64,000 nt of DNA from Mauremys mutica (lineage: Eukaryota > Chordata > Testudines > Geoemydidae): contig NC_059075.1 in the NCBI RefSeq assembly GCF_020497125.1, positions 104,695,222 to 104,759,221 of the forward strand, written 5' to 3'. Both the position numbers and the translations under genes were made by a program. This document shows, piece by piece, positions 56,356 to 64,000 of this stretch. The first letter of the stretch is position 1. Each line of letters begins with the position of its first letter. Under the pieces are notes generated by a model that had not been told where the DNA came from, did no database searches, and saw nothing but the letters and a program-made list of their open reading frames with translations.

Positions 56356-58533
56356 CATACTAATTCACATTCTGCTTGTTGGAACCTTTTATTTAATTTA
56401 AATAAAAATTGAAGAATCTGAGGTCACCCCTTGGAAGTCTGAATAAAGACTATTTAAATATCTTAAAAAGCTGTAAATACTGAACTACCAGCATATGTTT
56501 TAGATTCACATTTTTCCCACGTTTCCTTTTTATGTGAATATTCTCAAATTATGTCTGATCTGCCTTATGTAGTCACATCTAATAACAATTAGAATGTGCA
56601 ATGGAATAAAGATTCACACCAATGGAAAATGTATGAATAGACTTTGGGGGAGTAGTATTTTATTTAATCTATCACCTGATTTGCTTGAAAAAATATTCCA
56701 TAGAATAAAATGTGACATTAAGCTTACTGAACAGAAAATCACTGAACAGAAAATTATCAAATTTGAAAGGTGCTGGGATTAACTGTGCTTCAAGTTCATT
56801 GATTTCTGCACATTATTAATTAAGGGTTTACCTTTAATAATGTACAGAGATGCAGTTATCATTATATATGATAAAGTAACTCAAGAAGTTACCCTAGAAC
56901 TTTATGAGTCTATTTTAAAGTTATTCTAGAAAGGAGAGGATTAGACTTTTATTAAAAAAACAGTGATATTTTAATCTGGCCAGATAGGGTTACCTTAACA
57001 GACAATAGTTTGAGAATTATCAAAGACAAAAGGACTAATTCTGATGACAAAACACATATTGGAATAAATCAATTGGTTCCCAGAATTTTTGGAAATCACC
57101 TCTGTCCCTGGTAATATATTTGATTGCACAAGTTATGATCAGCTGTTTTCAGTTCTAGCAATACATGCTGTGTTTAATATCCATTGATATTAAAGGGAAG
57201 CATGTACATGCGTGCTTCAGTGGAGGAATGTACAAAGGATAATGTCCTAAAGTGTCTCTTCAGTTGGCACTGCTGTCTTTAGCAATTCTGCTATCCACTT
57301 TGCTAAAGTTTTAAATGTAAAGTAATTAAACATAGACTGGATCCTGCAGATGGTTTAACAGACACATATCCAATACAAATGTGTGTGTGCATGATCTTGG
57401 CATGACTTGAAGCTGAGAACATTTTGAATGTTGATTCTGCTGACTCTTGCAACATTTGCTATTGTAAACTCACAGCTGTAGGTATAAGCATGCACACTAT
57501 TTCAATTGTATAAGAGTTGGAGATGGGCTTGAACCAGAACCTCAGATGTAATGAGGCAGATATTCAACTGGTGTAAATCAGCATAACTCAGTTGAGATCA
57601 GTGAGACCATGCCAGTTTACACGACTTGAAAATCCGGCCCAAATCTATCACACACTTGATTAAAACCTTATTTGTTTGTTTTGTTTCTTGGTTTGTTTGT
57701 TTGATGTTCAGTTTTCTTGTTTATTTTATCACTGTAAATTTGTGGAGTTTATTTTAAACATATATATTCAGCATGTTAGAAAATGTGCATTTTATAACAA
57801 ACTCAAATGAGTCAATATATTGCAGTCAAAATCTTCACATTCTGGTTAGTGTAAAAGTAGTCAAACTTGGAGATTCAAAGGATGCATCAGAATCCAAACT
57901 TTCCTAATGTACGTTCTGTTTTCATCTGGTCCATTACAGAAACAGGATTGAGCTGGAAAAAAAATCAAAACTGAGCCCATATCTGGGGAATTTGGTTCAG
58001 GCCCCATCTTGAGTTCAAACGTTGTAAAAGTTATTAATACTTGCACCATGCATTCGGGAAAGGGAGAACTCTTTTCAGACTGCGAACTCTTGGGTCAGGG
58101 TTGCCAAGGCCTTTTGATCCATTGCCTTGCACCTTGTGCAGCCATCCTCGGGAGTGCAATACAGCACTCTCCAACAGGAAGGGTAGCACCCCACACGGGC
58201 TTTACGCTGGGGTCTGTTACCCCCCACAAAGCAAGCAGAGCAGCTGGGGCTCATGCTGGTCTCTTTGCTCTGTAAGGCCCAGCAGGCTCGCTTCTGGGTG
58301 CCTTGCAGCAACGCCTTATTCTTCATGCAGGCCAACGTGGTGCAGCGGTGACCGTCTCCCCGGGCTACGGCAGGTCTGGACGGGTCCCCGCGCTGCAGGC
58401 GAAGGAGGGAGCGGGAGGGGTTGCATTGGGGGCAGAAAACCGCCGATGAGGCGTGTCAGGTACCGCCGTGGGTGTGCAGCAAGGTGCGCCCCACCCAGAG
58501 GCCAGCGGCTGCTGCCGGGCCCTGCGCGCCGGC

Positions 58534-58540
58534 TATATAG
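58534..58540 (+). promoter_or_regulatory. TATA box
   Basis: TATATAG within a GC-rich surround (gccggctatatagagcgagc) is a textbook TATA element. Transcription would start about 25-32 bases downstream, near 58562-58568, giving a 5' UTR of roughly 105-110 bases before the ATG at 58673. Confidence 0.65.
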
Positions 58541-58672
58541 AGCGAGCGCAGCCGGGGCAGCCCGCGGCGCGCAGCTCTTTGTGTCGTAGCAGGGGAACTT
58601 GGCCGCGCCAGAAGCCCTGCGAGGAGCGCCCGCCTCGTCTCGCCGCGTGGCGGGGGGGCTCCTCCCGCCGCC

Positions 58673-58840
58673 ATGGCCGAGCCCCGCCTGAAGAAGCGCC
58701 GGGGCAGCCTGCCCGTGTGCCCCGGCCACCAGCTCGCGGTTGGCAGCCGGGCGAGGCAGAACTTCCCGGCGGCGGTGGAGGAAGGCCTGTGCGGGGTCAC
58801 CAGCGCCCTGCTGGAGCTCGCCTACCGCCTCCAGGCGCTG
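58673..58840 (+). CDS. First coding exon, candidate ferritin-family subunit (L-like)
   Basis: The ATG sits in a perfect Kozak context (cgccgccATGg). The frame encodes 56 codons and reaches a consensus donor, CTG|gtaagg, at 58840/58841 in phase 0. The first 27 residues are basic and unlike ferritin. The last 29 (RQNFPAAVEEGLCG... to ...AYRLQAL) align without a gap to the end of ferritin exon 1, which from memory also ends in phase 0, 29 residues after the Arg-Gln-Asn start. Shared positions include the RQN start with an aromatic next, a Glu nine residues in, and the Tyr that corresponds to H-ferritin Tyr34. The position of the ferroxidase Glu27 is Leu, so it would be L-like or derived. Ferritins form the 24-subunit iron store. 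Exon 2 is not visible in the remaining 5.1 kb, so the gene must continue beyond the window or be broken. The exon is well supported; the family assignment is moderate. Confidence 0.55.
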
Positions 58841-59124
58841 GTAAGGCGGCGGGCGCTCCCGCCCGCCCCGCCGCTGCTGCCTCCTGCCCGCCTCCCGCCG
58901 GGCTCCGCTTTCATGCCGCCTTCTGCCTCCCCTCCCGCTCGGCCCTTCCCCCGGCGGCCCCCATCTCTGCTTCCCTCCGGCTCGCCCCTTCCCCCGCAAA
59001 AGAGGGCCAGGCCCGGCCTCAGAAATCCCCCCTCCCCCAGAAGCGACCTCTTGAATCTAGATATCGTGGCTGCTTCCGTTCACCTCCCTCGCGTCCACGG
59101 GGCGGGGGGACAGGGAGAGGGAGG

Positions 59125-59458
59125 GGGGATTTGATAGCTGCTTTCAACTACCTGAAGGGGGTTCCAAAGAGGATGGAGCTCGGCTGGTGGCACGTGGCAG
59201 ATGACAGAACAAGGAGCAATGGTCTCCAGTTGCAGTGGGGGAGGGTTAGGTTGGATATTAGGAAAAAGTTTTTCACTAGGAGGGCGGTGAAGCACTGGAA
59301 CCGGTTACCTGGGGGGGGGGGGGTGGAATCTCCTTCCTTAGCAGTTTTTAAGGTCAGGCTTGACAAAGCCCTGGCTGGGATGATTTAGTTGGTGTTGGCC
59401 CTGCTTTGGACTAGATGACCACCTGAGGTCCCTTCCAACCCTGATAGTCTGTGTGTTC
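59125..59458 (+). mobile_element. CR1 LINE 3' end, plus strand
   Basis: Starts gggatttgatagctgctttc (RT C-terminus, DLIAAFNYLKGVPKR), continues through KHWNRLPGGGGVESPSLAVF and ends at ggactagatgaccacctgag then gtcccttccaaccctgatag. It contains a long G-run (59311-59322). It is inserted about 290 bases after the ferritin-like exon, in sense orientation. It is short and 5'-truncated. Confidence 0.93.
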
Positions 59459-59559
59459 CAACAGCTGTACAGCATGCCCAGGCACCAAGGTGATGAGTGC
59501 CTTGGAGCTATAGTTGGCAGTCCCTGTGTTGTGCTAAATTTATGAGAGCCCTCTTAAAA

Positions 59560-60204
59560 CAGGGGTAGGCAAACTTTTTGGCCCAGGGGCCACATCTGAG
59601 TGGGGAAATTGTATGCAGGGCTATGAATGGAGGGGGAGGGTGTGTGGTGTGCAGGAAGGGGTCAGGGCAAAGGGTTGGGCTGCAGGAGGGGTGAGGCAGG
59701 TGGCTCAAGGCAGGAGGTTAGGAGGCTCAGGGCAGGGGGTTGGGTTGTGGGGTGCAGCCCAACACTGTTTACCTCGAGCGGCTCCAGGGTGGCAGTGGGG
59801 CTAAGGCAGGCTCCCTGCTTGCCTTGGCCCCATGTCACTCCTGGAAGTGGCCAGCATGTCCAGTAGTGGCTCCTGGGGGTGGGGTGGGTTGGGGCAAGCG
59901 GCTCCACCATGTGCTTCCCTCGCCTATGGGTATCACCCCGAAGCTCCCATAGGCCATGGTTCCCTGTTCCTAGACAATGGGAGTTGTGGGGGTGGTACCT
60001 GCAGGCAAGGGCAGCACAGGGTGCCCTCCCTTCCCCCAGGGGCCACAGGGACGTGGTGCCGGCTGCTTCCGGGAGTGGTGCAGGGCCAGGACAGGCAGGG
60101 AGCTTGCCTTAGCCCTGCTGCGCCAGAGCTGGCAATCCTGCGGGCCAAATTGAAAGCTCTGACAAGATGGATTCAGCCCGCAGACCATAGTTTGCCCTCC
60201 TGTG
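59560..60204. mobile_element. hAT non-autonomous element, 645 bp
   Basis: The ends are CAGGGGTAGGCAAACTTTTT and CATAGTTTGCCCTCCTGTG. The flanks are TCTTAAAA (59552-59559) and TCTTAAAG (60205-60212), 7 of 8 matching. It has the same ends, length and subterminal words (ttggcccaggggccacat; gattcagcccgcagaccata) as 53702-54349. It is older than most in this window, as the terminal repeat has three changes. No transposase. Confidence 0.92.
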
Positions 60205-62457
60205 TCTTAAAGACACAAATGGGAAACCCACTTACAGTGAGATCAGTTATAATGAAACTCCATTGATAGGACCAGATCCTAAATTCCTCACTCCCAGTTT
60301 CACTCAGGCACCAATCTCACTGCTGGGGTATAATGGAAGTATGGAGTTCAAGTTTTAGCATGTGTAGTAGCATCAAAATCCCCAATTTTTTTTTCAGCAC
60401 ATCAGTGTTTAGGTTGTCTTTCCAGTTTGAATGAAGATTGGTTGAGGGTGGGGAATGGAAAGACCACTTTGGGCCAGAGACATGCAATTTATATGTTCTC
60501 ACAGCAGTTTAACTTTGCAATTCAGCGTATACCAGTTTGCAGCAGCTGAGGATCTGGCTCGGTATTTTTCATTACTAGAGTGAGTGTTAAATATATACCT
60601 TGAATGTTCACAGTAGGCCAGAATCTGCTCTCTCCCTGTGGTTTCAGCTGAAATTAACATTATTCCCAGAAGAACGAATCCATCAGTAGAAGCAAAAGAA
60701 TGATAAATTCGAAGCTTCTGTTAATTTAATCTTACTAGTTATTTGTCCTAATATTGACAACTGTTCGAGGGCTGATTGTAGGCTTCAAAGCAGTAGTTTG
60801 AATAGATCTTTTTGTACTAAGGGATTTAAGAGAGAATGCTTAAATTTAAAAATTCATGGGACTGCTCCACCACTGTGTTACTCCAATTTTACACTAGTGC
60901 AACTCCACTAAAATCACTAGAGATACACTGACAAAACTGTAATAACACAGTAACAAATCAGTGCCATGTATATTCTGTAAAGCTCGTGTGGAAAACTGAG
61001 TGTATGAGACCAGTTTACAAGAGGGGACAAGAATAAGGAATCCTAGCAGCTTTGGGATAAGTTGCTTGGAAGCATTGGAGGTTGTGTGTGGTGAAAACTA
61101 GTTGTGTTTGTGAATCAGTGAAAGATCAGTTTGTTTTCCTATGAACATCACTGATATTTGAAGTGAAGACCAGCAAGAGCTTAATCTTACATGGACTTAA
61201 AAAGACAAAACAAAACTGTTTACACTAATGCTTGGATTTCAGCAGACAAGTCTTTAGTTTTACTCTGAGTAACAAAAGCCCACAACAGACAGATCAAACA
61301 ATAACAATACATTAGGCTGAAATAGCAAATATTAAATGTGCACTTTACAAAAAAGCTATTAATCAGTTGTTGGGGAACAAGGATGATCAGCACCCTACAT
61401 CTCATGCCCCATGCTGCATTCCTTAGACAAAATGTCCATTGATTGATTTCAGGATCTGACCCTCAGTGTATCTGTGAGACCCTTTGATCAGCTTTGGTGT
61501 AAAGCATCAATCCAATAAAAAGTATAACTGATAAACATCCACCTGTTAAGGCAGAGGGTTTTTTGTAGATTTATTATAATACTTGGCACTTATAACTGGG
61601 GCTGGTTGAAATTTTTTTTATCAAATTGGTAGCAGACAAGTCAGTTCTAATAAATTTGATTGATAATATAGTTCACAACCTACACACGGATATTCAGATA
61701 AAATCTTAAATCATATAATGAGAAAATATGTAATTTTAATACTTTTCTATTCTCTTGAGCTCTAGTGATTCAAGAGACGCTGTTATGCATTTGATTATTC
61801 TGTTTCTATTTGAAGTGGTATAGCACATTGCTACTGAGGAATATAGGTTGACTTCTTATAAACTCTTTACAGTCCTTTAGTAGTGTGTTACAGGTTTGGT
61901 TGGTTCTTTTTGGGGGGTGGACATGTTATATTGAATAAGTTCTTGGCATGTTTTGGTAGATGGGTACTGTGTGTCAAATTTAATTACTTAGGGTTTGTGC
62001 ACATTTGTAAATGAGAGGTTGGGGAACAGAAGAAGGTAGAAAACACTAAGAAATATGCATACCCCCAAACATACACCTTTCTCTGCCACAATACATAGGT
62101 AGGTCATAGGGCTGCAACAGTCCCTCAGCAGACTACTCCAATGAATAGTCTGCACTAGTGGCAACTCTACATCTCCTATGTAGGCTGATAGAACCACTGG
62201 ATCGATGTAGTTGTAGATCCTTTGTCTCCTTGTCTGACTGGCCCCCAATGCTACCCTTTCACCATTCTTCATATCAGCCTGTGCAGGACCAATGCAGAAT
62301 CCTCTTCCGCAGTGCAGAGGCCCTCATGTGCTGTGGTCTACCTTGCACCTTCTTGTTATGGAACTTAAATGGTGAAGAGATCTTGGTACTAGTTTTCAAC
62401 ACCCTGGGTGCATTCCAAACAATACGAATAAAACTGACAGTTGAGCATAGTTTAAAT

Positions 62458-62721
62458 CAGTGGTCCCCAACCTTTTTGTCTGGCAGGTGCCAGACGAAGG
62501 ACCGGGACAGCAGTGGAGCACCTGCCGAATTTCTGCGGCGACACCTCTCAATGACGTCACTTGCCATCGACAAGTGACGTCATCGAGAGGCGGTGACGCC
62601 AAAACGCCGGAGAAATTCAGCGGCATTTCGGCAGATGCTCCACTGCCGGCCAGGATGCAGGCGCATTTAGATGCCCCCGCGGGCACCATGGCACCTGTGG
62701 ACACTGCGTTGGGGACCCCTG
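62458..62721. mobile_element. hAT MITE, 264 bp, perfect 8-bp TSD, with CRE palindrome
   Basis: The ends are CAGTGGTCCCCAACCTTTTT and ACTGCGTTGGGGACCCCTG. GTTTAAAT flanks it exactly at 62450-62457 and 62722-62729. Its centre is a hairpin with a full TGACGTCA octamer in each arm (62552-62559, 62575-62582). No coding capacity. Confidence 0.95.
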
Positions 62722-63059
62722 GTTTAAATCTTGGAGTGTCTGAAGTTACTGTACTTCTCTGCAAAGCCATTAATTCAGAGGAGCAGAATTTTGCCTATAA
62801 TATATTTATAATAGATCTAAGTGGTACCCTTGAGGTGGGGGGCGGTGTATATATGTATGTATACATAGTATAGTTATGTATTACTAGTAATATTTCCCTT
62901 GGAAAATAACTAGTCAGCATTGTCTATAAGGAAGTTGATTAAACTGAGGCAGTCTGTTTTTCTTGTGTGACCCAAATCTGTTGTAACTTTTTTTATCTCT
63001 TTCATATTTCCAAATTTACACATCTTAAAGTTAGTTTTAGCTGAGTCCTGTCTCTTAAA

Positions 63060-63149
63060 GGGGCCAATCCTATATTCCTAATGCACCCAGCATTTCCAGT
63101 TAAGTCAATAGGAATTTTGGGTATGCAAGGAATGCAGGATTGGGCCCTT
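63060..63149. repeat. Small palindromic repeat, about 90 bp
   Basis: The ends are GGGGCCAATCCTATATTCCTAA and CAAGGAATGCAGGATTGGGCCC in inverted orientation, with gtcaataggaattttggg in the middle. It is probably a short MITE. The target duplication is not resolved. Confidence 0.6.
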
Positions 63150-64000
63150 AGCAGTTTCAATATACTTTTATTTTTATTTTTTTAAATAACCCTGTGTCTT
63201 TTGGAGTTGTTCTTCAAAATGGAAATCTGGGTAAGTTGATTTGGGGTCGGGGGGGTGAGGGCATTCAGTACGAAGGATTAGGCAGAAGAAGGGAAAGGAG
63301 AGAAGTAGGGTCAAACATAAGGGTAAGAAGAGTGAGACTGGGCAGCTAAAGTGTAGATAGGAAAGGGGTGAGATGAAAGTGTATCAGCAACCAACAGCAA
63401 CGCAGTAAAGGAGAGAAAAAAATCCAGAGTTACGGTTTCAGAATGGAGTGAACAATGATGTCAGGAGGCTGAGATGGTTCTTCCTGGCTGCTGGTATCTG
63501 TGGAGACCATAGATGACTGGTGCCTCCCGATACTGGGGGCACAATCTAAAGGGGAGGACATGTTACTTCCCACATGTCTCCCCTGCCCAGTGACCCCCCC
63601 CCCACTGCCCTCTGTGCCCAGCCCCACATTACCTGCAGGGAGGGGCAGGGTGAGGTCTGTCCTCCTCTACCTGCCCCTCTCCCACCATGTTTGGCTGTTC
63701 TCCCTGGCAGCTAGGTGGGGAATAGGACAGAGCCGCTTCTAACTGAGAGAGCCTGTTTGGGAGGCAGGGGCGACCCCTCAGAGCTCCTCTCCCTCCCCAC
63801 CCCTGGCAGGCCAGTCTAAGGGGGGCACTTTTCCCCCCTACACGTTGCCTCTGGTGGAGAGGGAGAGGAAGCTGATGATTTTGGTGCCCTAAGTGGGTCC
63901 CTCTGGGTCTGCTAGTGGTGATGGTAAAAGGATCTGGATACTTTTCCCTACAGATAAAGACAGTCATCAGTTTCTGATAGCTGTTTAATTTTTTCCCCAA

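Larger units (their letters stand above)
55575..58030. other. Non-coding stretch with small repeats
   Basis: No gene seen. It holds a reversed MIR at 55755-55885, a MITE fragment at 56014-56200 and an ACTTAAGCAC-type palindrome at 56205-56355. A 'ctggtgtaaatcagcataac'-type palindromic repeat lies at about 57555-57645. Confidence 0.4.
58335..59110 (+). promoter_or_regulatory. CpG island at a gene start
   Basis: The composition switches abruptly from AT-rich to strongly GC- and CpG-rich at about 58335 and back at about 59110. It surrounds the TATA box, the 5' UTR and the exon described below. Unlike the GC-rich stretch at 30.4-31.9 kb, it has no terminal repeats or target duplication around it, so it is a genuine host island. 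Confidence 0.8.
58841..64000 (+). other. Presumed intron 1, with CR1 and hAT insertions
   Basis: Downstream of the donor I find no second exon of any recognisable family on the plus strand. It holds the rest of the CpG island, a CR1 end (59125-59458), hAT elements (59560-60204, 62458-62721), a small palindromic repeat (63060-63149) and AT-rich single-copy sequence. The C- and G-rich stretch 63430-63900 is non-coding as far as I can tell; its ORFs have no domain. Confidence 0.45.

Noticed and set aside
58316..58999. 227-codon minus-strand ORF in the CpG island
   Set aside because: A by-product of GC-rich sequence opposite the real exon. No domain seen.
58453..59388. 311-codon plus-strand ORF across the CpG island
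   Set aside because: It runs from the promoter through the exon in the wrong frame and into a CR1 3' end (DLIAAFNYLKGVPKR). It is a chance fusion, not a gene.
58841..64000. Ferritin exon 2 in this window
   Set aside because: I looked on the plus strand for the expected FDRDD-type continuation and found none. The region is intron-like with transposons.

Overview
The window is eukaryotic nuclear DNA from an amniote, most likely a turtle. It is full of CR1 LINE copies in both orientations. It has two tRNA-head SINEs with a CR1-like tail of the kind known from turtles, old MIR SINEs, a Penelope-like relic, and an unusually large set of hAT-type DNA transposons. Long host ORFs are absent, and almost every coding-looking stretch is a decayed transposon. 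The species call is inference from repeat content.

Layout. 1-5.3 kb: an old CR1 (minus strand) carrying a second CR1, which itself carries a 335-bp fold-back hAT MITE. 5.3-21 kb: mostly non-coding single-copy sequence with MIR fragments, one hAT MITE (12.07 kb), scattered palindromic repeats and two stretches that look like conserved regulatory DNA. 22.6-25.3 kb: a 2.6-kb hAT element with recognisable but broken transposase. 27.15-27.55 kb: a Penelope GIY-YIG endonuclease relic. 29-34.3 kb: SINE, then a long CR1 split by a 1567-bp, extremely GC-rich hAT-type insertion with a perfect 8-bp target duplication, and by another SINE. 34.3-40.8 kb: non-coding, one hAT MITE and MIR. 40.8-42.5 kb: CR1 with an internal RT deletion. 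42.7-54.4 kb: many small DNA transposons, SINEs, an old CR1 and an LTR-like unit. 54.9-55.6 kb: CR1 3' end, plus strand. 58.3-59.1 kb: the only convincing host gene start, a CpG island with TATA box, strong Kozak ATG and a 56-codon first exon ending at a consensus splice donor. Its last 29 codons line up without gaps with ferritin exon 1. 59.1-64 kb: its presumed intron, holding a CR1 end and two hAT elements.

Ten non-autonomous hAT-type insertions are delimited to the base: nine have perfect 8-bp target duplications and one has 7 of 8. The coding hAT relic has a degenerate duplication. I see no operon, phage, CRISPR array or new defence-type system. The best leads are the ferritin-like exon without a visible iron-responsive element, the GC-rich hairpin-bearing hAT element, and the hAT MITE collection.
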